Positions 7,478-16,964 are shown, counted from the stretch's first letter. The stretch is DNA of 64,000 nucleotides from Extibacter muris (GCF_004345005.1 NZ_SMMX01000003.1:248001-312000), one strand, 5' to 3'. The notes: generated from the letters alone by a model not told the origin. Translations and numbers: made by a program.

Positions 7478-9544
7478 ATGGCAGGAAAAAAAGGAAACTT
7501 ATCTATCAGCAGTGAGAATATATTCCCAATCATTAAGAAATGGGTATATTCAGACCATGATATTTTTGTACGTGAAATGGTATCCAATGGATGTGATGCC
7601 ATAACAAAGCTTAAAAAGCTTGATATGATGGGAGAGTATCAGATACCTGACGATTATAAGCCATCCATCCAGGTCATCGTAAATCCAAAGGAAAAGACAC
7701 TGAAGTTTATCGATAACGGTGTCGGCATGACTGCGGATGAAGTAGAAGAATATATTACACAGATCGCCTTTTCCGGAGCGACCGAATTCCTTGAAAAGTA
7801 TAAGGATAAGACGACAGAGGATGATATGATCGGGCACTTCGGCCTTGGATTTTATTCCGCGTTCATGGTGGCGGATGAGGTGCATATAGATACGCTTTCA
7901 TACAAGGACGGCGCGGCTCCGGTACACTGGGTCAGCGAAGGCGGGACTGAGTACGAGATGGAAGACGGCACAAAAGAAGGTGTCGGCACGGAGATTACGC
8001 TGTGCCTGAATGAAGACAGCGTGGAATTTGCCAATGAGTACCGGGTAAGAGAAGTCATCGAGAAGTACTGCTCTTTCATGCCGGTAGAGATATTCCTTTC
8101 TAATGAAGACGCAGAACAGGAATACGAGACGATAGATGAGGCGGATCTTACAGAGGATGATGTCGTAGTAGAGCACATCCATGAAGAAGCCAAGATGGAA
8201 GAGAAGGAGAATGAAAACGGCGAGAAAGAGATGGTCGAGGTATCTCCTGCAAAAGAGAAGGTGAAGATCAACAAGCGTCCGGTTTCTCTGAGCGATATCC
8301 ATCCACTCTGGACAAAACATCCGAATGAATGCGAGAAAGAGGATTACCTGGGATTCTACCGTAAGGTGTTTATGGATTATAAGGAGCCTTTGTTCTGGAT
8401 CCACCTGAATATGGACTACCCGTTCAACCTGAAAGGAATCCTCTATTTCCCAAGGATCAATACGGAGTATGACTCCATCGAAGGCACGATCAAGCTGTAC
8501 AACAACCAGGTGTTTATCGCCGATAATATCAAAGAAGTGATTCCGGAATTCCTTATGGTGCTGAAGGGAGTCATCGACTGTCCGGACCTTCCGCTCAACG
8601 TATCCAGAAGTGCGCTGCAGAATGACGGCTTTGTCAATAAGATTGCAGACTATATTTCCAAAAAAGTGGCCGACAAGCTGAATGGGATGTGCAAGACACA
8701 GAAGGAAGAATACGAGAAGTGCTGGGATAATATCAGCCCGTTCGTGAAGTTTGGCTGCCTGAAGGATGAGAAGTTCTGCGATAAGATGAAAGATTCTATC
8801 TTATTCAAGAACATTGACCACAGATACCTGACGCTGAAAGAGTGTGCCGAGGCTAACGGCGGTACGCTGGAAGAGCCGAAGGAGAAGGAAGGCGATGGCA
8901 CAGAAGGAGCAGAAGGTACAGGGGAAGAAAAAGAGAAGACGACCATCTACTATGTGACAGACGAGCAGCAGCAGAGCCAGTACATCAACCTGTTCAAGTC
9001 ACAGGGCCAGGACGCGGTCATCCTGAACCACAACATCGATTCCGCATTCATCACCCAGATGGAGCAGCGCAATCCGAACCTGAGCTTCCAGCGTATCGAC
9101 GCAGACCTGACTGACTCAGCCAAAGAAGAAGTTGCAGAGGAAGAGAAAGAAGAATTCCAGAAGACGACGGACAGCCTTGTAGAGATATTCCGCAAGGAGC
9201 TTGGCAATGATAAGCTGGATGTGAAAGTAGAGAAGTTAAAGGACGACAATACGGCAGCCATGATTACGTTGTCCGAGCAGAACCGCCGTATGCAGGAAAT
9301 GATGAAGATGTACGGTATGGCAGGCATGGACGCCGGAATGTTCGGGGGCGAGAGCACGCTCATACTCAATGCAAACCATCCGCTCGTGAAATTCGTCGTA
9401 GAGCACAAGCGTGCCAAGAGCGTACCGGTCATCTGCAAGCAGCTGTATGATCTGGCTATGCTGGCGCATAAGCCGCTGAGCCCGGAAGAGATGACGGCAT
9501 TCATGCAGAGAAGCAATGAGATTATGATGCTCCTGACAAAATAA
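7478..9544 (+). CDS. htpG: Hsp90-family chaperone HtpG
   Basis: 688 residues. The N-terminal GHKL ATPase domain shows FVREMVSNGCDAITKL, the DNGVGM motif (FIDNGVGMT) and the lid GHFGLGFYSAFMVAD. The middle domain has FWIHLNMDYPFNLKGILYFPR and LPLNVSRSALQ, and there is a C-terminal dimerisation region. An acidic, Glu/Lys-rich linker lies at about 205-265. It folds client proteins in the cytoplasm using ATP. ATG 7478 has AGGAG 8 nt upstream; an in-frame GTG at 7469 is unlikely. A perfect CIRCE site puts it under HrcA, unlike Bacillus subtilis htpG, which is not HrcA-controlled. Confidence 0.96.
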   Translation: MAGKKGNLSISSENIFPIIKKWVYSDHDIFVREMVSNGCDAITKLKKLDMMGEYQIPDDYKPSIQVIVNPKEKTLKFIDNGVGMTADEVEEYITQIAFSGATEFLEKYKDKTTEDDMIGHFGLGFYSAFMVADEVHIDTLSYKDGAAPVHWVSEGGTEYEMEDGTKEGVGTEITLCLNEDSVEFANEYRVREVIEKYCSFMPVEIFLSNEDAEQEYETIDEADLTEDDVVVEHIHEEAKMEEKENENGEKEMVEVSPAKEKVKINKRPVSLSDIHPLWTKHPNECEKEDYLGFYRKVFMDYKEPLFWIHLNMDYPFNLKGILYFPRINTEYDSIEGTIKLYNNQVFIADNIKEVIPEFLMVLKGVIDCPDLPLNVSRSALQNDGFVNKIADYISKKVADKLNGMCKTQKEEYEKCWDNISPFVKFGCLKDEKFCDKMKDSILFKNIDHRYLTLKECAEANGGTLEEPKEKEGDGTEGAEGTGEEKEKTTIYYVTDEQQQSQYINLFKSQGQDAVILNHNIDSAFITQMEQRNPNLSFQRIDADLTDSAKEEVAEEEKEEFQKTTDSLVEIFRKELGNDKLDVKVEKLKDDNTAAMITLSEQNRRMQEMMKMYGMAGMDAGMFGGESTLILNANHPLVKFVVEHKRAKSVPVICKQLYDLAMLAHKPLSPEEMTAFMQRSNEIMMLLTK

Positions 9545-9708
9545 AAGAAAGCTGCGCATCTTAACCGGATGAAGAGGAGGATTCAGGCAACGAGCCTCTG
9601 GGGAGAGAAATTTTTCGACAGTTCTCTTCCCGGAGGTTTTTCGCTTATCTATGAGATGATATCCCCGCGACTGATTCCGGCTCAGCCTTCCGCTCATATG
9701 GCTGAAGT

Positions 9709-10191
9709 CTATCGGCTGCTTTCAAATGCAATTCCGGCCTTTGCGTAGAATGCCCGAACCCATCGGTCCCAGGCTTCCTCCAGCGACCTGTCCATCGTGA
9801 AGGTATTCATGGAAGTACCGGTCACGCAGGACAGATGGCAGCCGTCATATTTTAGATTCATATACAGGCCCTGGATATCTTCCGGACGGTAATTCAGGCC
9901 GTCCTGTTCCAGAAAGCCGGTGAAATCTTCTTTGCCAAGCGACAGGATCAGTTTAAAACCCAGCGGGGTACGTTTCCCCTTGATGATAGACAGGCAGTAG
10001 CTTCGCAGCCCGCCCCACAGGGAGTATTCCCTGTCAGGAGCCTCCTCATAGAAATCCTTGTGGATATGTCCGTCAATCATAAATTTATTATATGTCGTAA
10101 TTTCACCCTCTATAAAGGAAAGGGAATCAAAAGTATCTTTCAATAGCAGATGGGACATGCAGGTCTTTGTGTCCGGTGTCAATGTGATCAT
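9709..10191 (-). CDS. Uncharacterised protein, DUF5721-like
   Basis: 160 residues with no signal peptide or membrane helix. The N-terminal half (SHLLLKDTFDSLSFIEGEITTYNKFMIDGHIHKDF) and REYSLWGGLRSYCLSIIKGKRTPLGFK resemble the DUF5721 family of Lachnospiraceae, recognised by memory only. No catalytic motif is visible. The start is supported by GAAGGAG 6-7 nt before the ATG on the minus strand. The gene stands alone, divergent from the SGNH operon. No function can be assigned. Confidence 0.65.
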   Translation of the reverse strand: MITLTPDTKTCMSHLLLKDTFDSLSFIEGEITTYNKFMIDGHIHKDFYEEAPDREYSLWGGLRSYCLSIIKGKRTPLGFKLILSLGKEDFTGFLEQDGLNYRPEDIQGLYMNLKYDGCHLSCVTGTSMNTFTMDRSLEEAWDRWVRAFYAKAGIAFESSR

Positions 10192-10310
10192 GTATAACGC
10201 TCCTTCGTCTTTGATTTCGGCCCGTTGCTGGAATCTGGTGATTTTAGGTGGTCCGGAAATATGCGGACAGTAATATTATATCAATTCCTGTCTGAGAATG
10301 CATTATAAGT

Positions 10311-10339
10311 TTGACTTTTACAGATGAAAACATTACAAT
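10311..10339 (+). promoter_or_regulatory. Sigma-A type promoter of the O-acylation operon
   Basis: TTGACT (10311-10316), a 17-nt spacer, TACAAT (10334-10339). Transcription would start near 10346. This places the first gene's start at GTG 10413 rather than at the in-frame codons upstream, which lie inside the promoter. Confidence 0.75.
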
Positions 10340-10412
10340 AACCATGTATATTCAGACGTGTGCAGCAATGCAGGCTATCAGAAGATTCTGCACGAAGGAG
10401 AAATCAGTTATC

Positions 10413-11210
10413 GTGAAAGATGAAAACAGAAAAAAATGGAGCAAGGGGGAAGAACAGGACAAGATATTGCGCATGGCTGTTATCGTTGTCGTTGTTCTTT
10501 TAATTATAGGTAGTATTATCGTCGCTGTAAAGCTTCTGAATCCCCGTGTAGACATTACAAAGGGCACTGAGAAGCTGAAGGAGCTGGAGCAGGCTGATTT
10601 AAAGGCGGCGGAAAGCAAGGTAGAAGAATTGGAAGAGGCGGAACGCGCGGCAGACGAGGAGCGGAAGAGCCGTCCCGTCAATGAACGGTTTGCCAATTGC
10701 CTTGTACTGGGTGATTCCATTACGCAGGGGCTCTATGAATTTGGCATTATGGACCAGTCGCTCGTAATCGCAGAAAAGGGAGCGGAAGTGACGAGACCGG
10801 AGGAGACGGGCACGATGGATATGATCAGGAGAGCGGAAGAAGCGAAGCCGAAATGCCTGTTCCTGACATTCGGCATGAATGATGTGGAGGCTGCCAGAGG
10901 GGATGCTTCGGCATTTGCAGAAGGCTATGGGAAGGTGCTGGATGAGATCAAGTCCTCCATGCCGGATACGAAGGTGTATGTCAACTGCGTCCTGCCTGCG
11001 GACAAGCAGGCGATAGAGAAGAACGAATGGTACGGCAGCATACCTCAGTATAATGAGAGACTGAAAGCGCTGTGTGAAGAGAAAGATGTCATCTTTATCG
11101 ATAACACAGGGCTCGTAAAAGATGAGTATTATGCAGACGATGGTATCCATCAGGCGCCGGACTATTATCCGGGCTGGGTAGAGAACATGGCGGAGGCGGC
11201 GGATTTATAA
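10413..11210 (+). CDS. SGNH/GDSL hydrolase, membrane anchored
   Basis: 265 residues. A short basic cytoplasmic tail and one membrane helix (about 21-40) are followed by a Glu/Lys-rich spacer and an SGNH domain with block I LVLGDSITQGLYEF (nucleophile Ser), block III LTFGMNDVE (Gly, Asn) and a block V-like DDGIHQAPDYY (Asp, His). It probably removes or transfers acyl groups on an envelope polymer. The GTG start at 10413 follows GAAGGAG by 12 nt and fits the promoter. The stop overlaps the next ATG by one base (TAATG). It is the first of four co-directed genes that look like an alginate/wall O-acetylation set. Confidence 0.85.
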   Translation: MKDENRKKWSKGEEQDKILRMAVIVVVVLLIIGSIIVAVKLLNPRVDITKGTEKLKELEQADLKAAESKVEELEEAERAADEERKSRPVNERFANCLVLGDSITQGLYEFGIMDQSLVIAEKGAEVTRPEETGTMDMIRRAEEAKPKCLFLTFGMNDVEAARGDASAFAEGYGKVLDEIKSSMPDTKVYVNCVLPADKQAIEKNEWYGSIPQYNERLKALCEEKDVIFIDNTGLVKDEYYADDGIHQAPDYYPGWVENMAEAADL

Positions 11211-11704
11211 TGAAAAGCATGAAAAATAGTACGTTAGACGTCATCAACATATTGAAATACCTTCTCGTGCTTGTAATGGCTGCCTATGTCATCCTTCTGA
11301 TCGCCAATGAGGGCGGGACGGACACGCCGATAAAGACGGTGAACAAGAACATCCTATCGGTCATGGGGACGGAAGGGATGAAAAAAGGGACGACCCAGGA
11401 CCTGAAGAAATATTACGGCCTGAATGCGGATGATTATAAAGGCGTGACGCTGTATATTCCCGACGATGTCATGGGAGTCAATGAACTGCTCATCGTGCGG
11501 CTTGCGGATGCAAGCCAGGCCGAAAGTGTGGAAAAGGCAGCCCAGGCAAGGCTCGATACGCAGAAGGAAAGCTTTGAGGGGTATGGAGCAGCCCAGACGA
11601 AGCTGATCAGATCGGCAGTTCTGGAAAGCAGAGGGGACTATGTACTGCTGGCGGTGACGAAGAAGGCAGATGCAGTACAGGCGGCTTACAGAAAGAGTTT
11701 ATAG
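11210..11704 (+). CDS. DUF4358-type membrane-anchored protein
   Basis: 164 residues with an N-terminal membrane helix (about 15-32) and an extracytoplasmic domain. The domain runs through ELLIVRLADASQAESVEKA, a helix with ARLDTQKESFEGYGAAQ, and ends GDYVLLAVTKKADAVQ, the pattern of DUF4358. That family is common beside MBOAT and SGNH/DHHW genes. A helper role in exporting or modifying wall polymers is inferred from context; no enzymatic residues are apparent. Its start overlaps the previous stop by one base, so translation is coupled. Confidence 0.75.
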   Translation: MKSMKNSTLDVINILKYLLVLVMAAYVILLIANEGGTDTPIKTVNKNILSVMGTEGMKKGTTQDLKKYYGLNADDYKGVTLYIPDDVMGVNELLIVRLADASQAESVEKAAQARLDTQKESFEGYGAAQTKLIRSAVLESRGDYVLLAVTKKADAVQAAYRKSL

Positions 11705-11721
11705 AAAAGGATATAGGGATA

Positions 11722-13125
11722 ATGCTATTTAGCAGTATTGTATTTTTATTTACGTTTTTACCAATTATATTAATCCTATATTATATCGTGCCTCGGCCGT
11801 TTAAGAATCCAGTGCTTCTAGCAGGCAGCCTGATCTTTTACGCGTGGGGAGAGCCGTTCTATATCTTCCTCATGATACTTTCTATCCTGTTCAACTATAT
11901 AAGCGGACTGGATATAGCGAGGCACTTGGGACACGGGCATAAGGCACGCCGGAGCCTGATTTTTAACATCGTCGTGAACTTATGTATCCTCGGCTTCTTC
12001 AAGTACGAAGGGTTTGTCCTGGACAGCATCAATGCGGTGCTTCCGGTTGATATCCCGTACCGGGAGCTGGCGCTTCCCATCGGGATATCCTTCTATACGT
12101 TCCAGACCTTGTCTTATATCATCGATGTATACAGAGGGAACGTAAGGGCGCAGAGGAACCTGTCGGATTTTGCCCTCTACGTGAGCATGTTTCCACAGCT
12201 GATAGCAGGACCGATCGTCAAGTACGCGGATATCCAGAGGCAGCTCCGCATCCGTCAGGAATCCTGGGCCAGATTCGGGGATGGAGCGCTCTTTTTCATA
12301 CGGGGACTTTCCAAGAAGGTGCTGATTGCCAATACGTCCGGTATGGTATTTATGAAAGTGACGGAGCTGGGGGCGGCTCAGACTTCGACGCTTACCGCCT
12401 GGATTGGGTGCGCGGCCTACACGTTCCAGATCTATTTTGACTTCAGCGGCTACTCCGATATGGCTGTCGGCCTTGGCGAGATGTTCGGATTCCAGTTTCT
12501 GAAGAATTTTGACTATCCCTATATATCAAAGAGCATTACAGAATTCTGGCGGAGATGGCATATATCTCTGAGCTCGTGGTTCAGAGAGTACGTATATATA
12601 CCTTTGGGCGGAAACCGCGTCAGTGTGATGAAGCATGTGCGAAACATACTGGTCGTATGGCTGCTTACCGGGCTCTGGCACGGGGCGAGCTGGAATTTTG
12701 TCATGTGGGGGCTGTATTACGGTATCCTGCTGATTATTGAGAAATATGTCCTGGGCCGGGTGCTGGACAGGATACCAGGTATTCTGAGACATGCATACTG
12801 TATCGTGCTTGTCATGATTGGCTGGGTGTTCTTCTTCAGTCCGACGCTTGGAAACGCGGTACAGTATCTCAAGCTCATGTTCGGGGGAGGAAGCGGGATA
12901 GTGGATAAGGAAGGGCTTTATCTGCTGGTGACGAACCTTGTACTTTGGGCAGCCGCGCTCGTTGGTTCCACACCGGCCGTCCATACTCTGTATGAACGTA
13001 TTATATACAGAGATGGTAAGAACAGGGCGGCAATCAACTGTGCCGTGTACGGAGTCCTGTTCCTGTTGTGCATCGCATATCTCGTGACGGAGACATATAA
13101 CCCATTTTTATATTTTAGATTCTAG
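11722..13125 (+). CDS. MBOAT family O-acyltransferase (AlgI/DltB-like)
   Basis: 467 residues and about ten membrane helices. It shows the family markers LPIGISFYTFQTLSYIIDVYRG, FPQLIAGPIVKY, DFSGYSDMAVGLGEMFGF, the FWRRWHISLSSWFREYVYIPLGG block and the catalytic-His region LLTGLWHGASWNFVMWG. Proteins of this type move acyl groups across the membrane to a periplasmic or wall acceptor. The neighbouring SGNH and DHHW proteins are probable partners in final transfer, as AlgX is for AlgI. The polymer acylated cannot be told from the sequence. Confidence 0.93.
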   Translation: MLFSSIVFLFTFLPIILILYYIVPRPFKNPVLLAGSLIFYAWGEPFYIFLMILSILFNYISGLDIARHLGHGHKARRSLIFNIVVNLCILGFFKYEGFVLDSINAVLPVDIPYRELALPIGISFYTFQTLSYIIDVYRGNVRAQRNLSDFALYVSMFPQLIAGPIVKYADIQRQLRIRQESWARFGDGALFFIRGLSKKVLIANTSGMVFMKVTELGAAQTSTLTAWIGCAAYTFQIYFDFSGYSDMAVGLGEMFGFQFLKNFDYPYISKSITEFWRRWHISLSSWFREYVYIPLGGNRVSVMKHVRNILVVWLLTGLWHGASWNFVMWGLYYGILLIIEKYVLGRVLDRIPGILRHAYCIVLVMIGWVFFFSPTLGNAVQYLKLMFGGGSGIVDKEGLYLLVTNLVLWAAALVGSTPAVHTLYERIIYRDGKNRAAINCAVYGVLFLLCIAYLVTETYNPFLYFRF

Positions 13126-13134
13126 GAGCAGGCT

Positions 13135-14316
13135 ATGAAGCGGAAATCGGACAGAAGAAAAAGAAAAGTGCAGATAAAGAAAACAGCTGCTCTGCTGTTC
13201 CTCGGCATGCTTGCAGCCGTCTGCCTCGTCAATCTCATACACAGTGATAAAGAGTTTTCAGATAGGGAAAACCGTATGCTGGAGCAGAAGCCTTCACTGA
13301 CTGTCACCGGCGTCACAAGCGGCCGTTATATGAAGCAGTACGAATCATATAAGTCGGACCAGTTTGCTGCAAGAAACCTCTGGGTGACATTGAAGACCAA
13401 TACGGACCTTCTGATGGGAAAGCGGGATTCCAACGGCGTGTTTAAGGGGAAGGACAGCTATCTGCTGGAAGACATCGCAAAGCCGGATGAAGACCAGATG
13501 AAAGAGAACATCGAGGCAATCAAAGCGTTTGAGGAATCTTATGTAGACATCCCTGTCTACTTTGCGCTCGTTCCCAATGCAGCCAATGTCATGTCCGGCA
13601 AGCTGCCGGGCCTGGCGGAGACGGAAGATCAGGGCAGGCAGTTTGAAAGCATAAGAAAAGAACTGGGAGACGAAGTCAGTTGGGTCGATGTCCAGACGAC
13701 GCTGAAGAAGCACAAGGATGAGAATATATATTACCGCACGGACCACCACTGGACGACGCTTGGAGCCAGCTATGCATACGAAGAACTTGCAAAAGCGATG
13801 GGGCTTGACACGGCGGACGGTCCGAAATGGGAACGGTATGCGGTGAGCAATGATTTTAACGGCACCTTGTCTGCAACGAGCGGATATGAGCAGGGATACC
13901 GGGAGCCTATCTACATCTATGCGCCTGAAAAGGGGGAGAAATCGCCCGATGTTACGGTCAGCTATGTGGATGAGCAGAGAAAGTCGGCAAGCCTCTATGA
14001 CTCCTCAAAGCTTAAAGAGAAGGATCAGTATGCCCTGTTCCTGGGAGGCAATTATTCCATGATTGATATCAAGACGACTGCAGATACGTCAAACCGGCTG
14101 CTGCTCGTTAAGGACTCTTACGCGAATTGTCTAGTCCCCTTCCTGACTCCGTTCTTCCGGGAGATTATAATCATTGACCCAAGATATTATTATGGAGATA
14201 TCCATCAGGTTATGGATGAAAATAATATCACGAGCGTTTTATTTTTGTATAATGGGAACACATTTGTAGAAGATAACAGTATAAGTGGAGTGCTGAAAAA
14301 TAATGAGACTGAATAA
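13135..14316 (+). CDS. DHHW/AlgX-like SGNH-fold protein
   Basis: 393 residues with a basic N-terminus, one membrane helix (about 16-34) and an extracytoplasmic domain. It contains the signature YRTDHHWTTLGASYAYEE (about residue 200) and a C-terminal LLLVKDSYANCLVPFL with a Ser in an SGNH-like position. The DHHW family includes AlgX/AlgJ-like O-acetyltransferases that complete transfer started by MBOAT proteins. It follows the MBOAT gene by 9 nt, and its 3' end overlaps the pseudouridine synthase gene by 14 nt. Confidence 0.88.
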   Translation: MKRKSDRRKRKVQIKKTAALLFLGMLAAVCLVNLIHSDKEFSDRENRMLEQKPSLTVTGVTSGRYMKQYESYKSDQFAARNLWVTLKTNTDLLMGKRDSNGVFKGKDSYLLEDIAKPDEDQMKENIEAIKAFEESYVDIPVYFALVPNAANVMSGKLPGLAETEDQGRQFESIRKELGDEVSWVDVQTTLKKHKDENIYYRTDHHWTTLGASYAYEELAKAMGLDTADGPKWERYAVSNDFNGTLSATSGYEQGYREPIYIYAPEKGEKSPDVTVSYVDEQRKSASLYDSSKLKEKDQYALFLGGNYSMIDIKTTADTSNRLLLVKDSYANCLVPFLTPFFREIIIIDPRYYYGDIHQVMDENNITSVLFLYNGNTFVEDNSISGVLKNNETE

Positions 14317-15046
14317 GTTTATAAGTGAGGCGGGCGTCTGTTCCAGGCGTGAGGCCGACAGGCTGATCGAGGCCGGCCGTGTGACGGTAGACGGTAAGAA
14401 AGCGGTGGCCGGAATGCAGGTGGATTCCTCCCATGAAGTACGGGTTGGCAAGAAGCCCATAAGAAGGAAAGACGAAAAGATAGTGCTGGCGGTGCATAAG
14501 CCCGCCGGTATCGTATGTACGGAAGACAAGCGGGTAAAGAACAATATTATCCGCTTTTTAAAATATCCGGAGCGTGTTACGTATGCGGGAAGGCTGGACA
14601 AAGACTCCGAGGGGCTTCTCATCATGACGAACGACGGTGGGCTTATCAACGGTATGATGCGTTCCAGATTCGGGCATGAGAAGGAATACAAAGTATGGGT
14701 GGACAGACCCGTGACAGAAGAATTTATAGGCCAGATGTCTTCGGGCGTAAGGATCACGGACAGAGAGAAGGGCATAGATGAGACCACCAGGCCGTGCAGG
14801 GCGCAAAAGTGCGGTACTTATGTATTCACTGTCATATTGACCCAGGGGCTGAACCGGCAGATCAGAAGAATGTGTGACGCGCTCGGATATAAGGTGAAGC
14901 GGCTGGTTAGAATACGGATTATGAATATTGAACTGGGGAATCTAAAACCCGGTGCGTATCGAAAACTGACAGAGCAGGAGTTAAAGGAATTATATGAGCA
15001 GACAGAAAAAGGAAAGAATGCAGGAACTGGTAGAACAGCTGAATAA
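14303..15046 (+). CDS. rluF: 23S rRNA pseudouridine synthase, RluF-like
   Basis: 247 residues. The N-terminal S4 RNA-binding domain (RLNKFISEAGVCSRREADRLIEAG) precedes a catalytic domain with GRLDKDSEGLLIMTNDG, where the Asp is the catalytic residue. The C-terminal GLNRQIRRMCDALGYKVKRL and the helix RLVRIRIMNIELG resemble E. coli RluF more than RluB/RsuA, so isomerisation of a uridine in 23S rRNA is expected. It overlaps the preceding gene by 14 nt and the following ligA by 53 nt, unusually long but with both frames clearly coding. Confidence 0.85.
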   Translation: MRLNKFISEAGVCSRREADRLIEAGRVTVDGKKAVAGMQVDSSHEVRVGKKPIRRKDEKIVLAVHKPAGIVCTEDKRVKNNIIRFLKYPERVTYAGRLDKDSEGLLIMTNDGGLINGMMRSRFGHEKEYKVWVDRPVTEEFIGQMSSGVRITDREKGIDETTRPCRAQKCGTYVFTVILTQGLNRQIRRMCDALGYKVKRLVRIRIMNIELGNLKPGAYRKLTEQELKELYEQTEKGKNAGTGRTAE

Positions 15047-16964
15047 GGCGGGAAAAGCATATTATCAGGACGCAGAGGAGATCATGAGCAATTATGAATA
15101 TGACAGGCTGTACGATGAGCTGCTGTCTTTGGAGAAAGAGCTAGGCATTACTCTTTCAGGCAGTCCTACGGCTAATGTCGGTTATGAGGTGCTGAACGAG
15201 CTGCCGAAGGAGCGGCATGATAGTCCGATGCTGTCACTGGACAAGACGAAAGATGTGGAGGAGCTCAAGAAGTTTGCCGGGGACCAGAAGGTGATGATGT
15301 CATGGAAGCTGGACGGCCTGACGATCGTGCTTACGTACCGGGACGGGGAGCTGTATAAAGCAGTTACGAGAGGCAACGGCGAAGTCGGTGAGGTCATTAC
15401 GAACAACGCCAGAGTATTCAAGAACATCCCGATCCAGATAGCTTATAAAGGAGAACTGATACTGAGGGGCGAGGCGGTGATAGGCTATAAAGACTTTGCG
15501 AGAATCAACAAAGAGATAGAAGATGCCGACGCAAGATATAAGAATCCCCGCAACCTTTGCAGCGGCTCGGTACGCCAGCTGAACAATGAGATTACGGCCA
15601 GGCGCAATGTCAGGTTCTATGCGTTTACGCTCGTACAGGCAGAGGGGGTCGATTTTCACAATTCGAGAGTCTGTCAGATGGAATGGCTGAAGGGACAAGG
15701 ATTTGAAGTAGTAGAATATCACGAAGTTACGAAGGATACGCTGGAGGAAGAAGTTATTAAATTTTCCGAAAAAATAGCCGAAAATGATTTCCCATCGGAC
15801 GGACTTGTGTTAGTATATGATGATGTGGAATACGGCCGGTCGCTGGGCAGAACTTCCAAATTCCCAAGAGACTCGTTTGCTTTCAAATGGGTGGACGAGA
15901 CGAGGGAGACGAAGCTGCTTGAGATAGAGTGGAGCCCGTCCAGGACAGGACTGATCAATCCGGTTGCCATATTTGAGCCTGTAGAGCTTGAGGGCACTAC
16001 GGTCAGCAGGGCCAGCGTCCATAACTTAAGCATAATGGAGGAGCTGGAGCTTGGCGTCGGCGATGAGATAGAAGTCTACAAGGCCAACATGATCATCCCG
16101 CAGATTGCCAAGAACCTGACGAGAAGCGGCGTAAAGGATATTCCCGCGCACTGTCCGGTGTGCGGTGGCGATACGGAAGTGAAGCAGGTCAGCAATGCCA
16201 GGGCATTGTACTGTGTGAATCCGGAATGCCAGGCAAAGCATCTGAAGTCCTTTGCCCTTTTTGTGAGCAGAGACGCGTTGAATATCGAAGGACTGTCTGA
16301 AGCGACACTGGAAAAATTCATAGCGAAGGGGTATATTAAAGAGTATGCAGATATATTTCATCTCGACCGTTACCAGGAAGAGATCCAGACGATGGAAGGG
16401 TTCGGGGAGAAATCCTATCGCAATCTTATAGAGAGCATAGAAAAAGCAAGGACTACGACGCTGCCCAGGGTCATCTATGGACTTGGGATAGCCAATATCG
16501 GCCTCGCCAATGCCAAGATGATATGCAGGGAATTCGGCTATGATATTGATAAGATGCTTCTTGCCGGGGTGGAGGAACTCAGTGCCATACAAGGCGTGGG
16601 AGGCGTGATAGCCGGGGCCTTCGTGGATTACTTCTCGGACGAGAGGCATGTGCGTATATTCCGCGAACTTCTGGAAGAGCTGTCGATACCTGAAGAGGAG
16701 ATGAAGCAGCAGGACCAGAGATTTACAGGCGTTAACTTTGTAATAACCGGAAGTGTGGAACACTTCGCCAACCGGGGCGAGGTAAAGGAACGGATAGAAA
16801 GCCTCGGCGGTAAAGTGACAGGTTCCGTGACTTCCAAGACAAATTACCTCATAAATAATGATGTGTCATCTACATCATCCAAGAATAAGAAAGCCAATGA
16901 ACTGGGAATTCCCATCATATCTGAAATAGATCTCCTGGAAATGCTCGGTGAAAGTCAGGGCTGA
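14994..16964 (+). CDS. ligA: NAD-dependent DNA ligase, divergent LigA paralogue
   Basis: 656 residues with the full LigA order: Ia domain (YYQDAEEIMSNYEYDRL), nucleotidyltransferase, OB fold, four-Cys zinc finger (CPVCGG and CVNPEC), helix-hairpin-helix repeats and a C-terminal BRCT (FVITGSVEHFANRGEVKERI). The catalytic Lys is in SWKLDGLTI. Two residues essential in E. coli LigA differ: the Glu two before that Lys (CELKLDG) is Ser here, and motif IV DGVVIK is DGLVLV, losing its Lys. TRGDG is TRGNG. The late lysine (AFKW) and NPRN-x4-GSVRQL are kept. It may be a secondary ligase with altered activity. A second start at 15018 also has a good ribosome site. Confidence 0.88.
   Translation: MSRQKKERMQELVEQLNKAGKAYYQDAEEIMSNYEYDRLYDELLSLEKELGITLSGSPTANVGYEVLNELPKERHDSPMLSLDKTKDVEELKKFAGDQKVMMSWKLDGLTIVLTYRDGELYKAVTRGNGEVGEVITNNARVFKNIPIQIAYKGELILRGEAVIGYKDFARINKEIEDADARYKNPRNLCSGSVRQLNNEITARRNVRFYAFTLVQAEGVDFHNSRVCQMEWLKGQGFEVVEYHEVTKDTLEEEVIKFSEKIAENDFPSDGLVLVYDDVEYGRSLGRTSKFPRDSFAFKWVDETRETKLLEIEWSPSRTGLINPVAIFEPVELEGTTVSRASVHNLSIMEELELGVGDEIEVYKANMIIPQIAKNLTRSGVKDIPAHCPVCGGDTEVKQVSNARALYCVNPECQAKHLKSFALFVSRDALNIEGLSEATLEKFIAKGYIKEYADIFHLDRYQEEIQTMEGFGEKSYRNLIESIEKARTTTLPRVIYGLGIANIGLANAKMICREFGYDIDKMLLAGVEELSAIQGVGGVIAGAFVDYFSDERHVRIFRELLEELSIPEEEMKQQDQRFTGVNFVITGSVEHFANRGEVKERIESLGGKVTGSVTSKTNYLINNDVSSTSSKNKKANELGIPIISEIDLLEMLGESQG

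Noticed and set aside
10311-10412. Upstream start codons (TTG 10311, ATG 10343) for the SGNH hydrolase
   Set aside because: They lie inside or at the edge of a consensus promoter and lack ribosome sites; GTG 10413 has GAAGGAG upstream.
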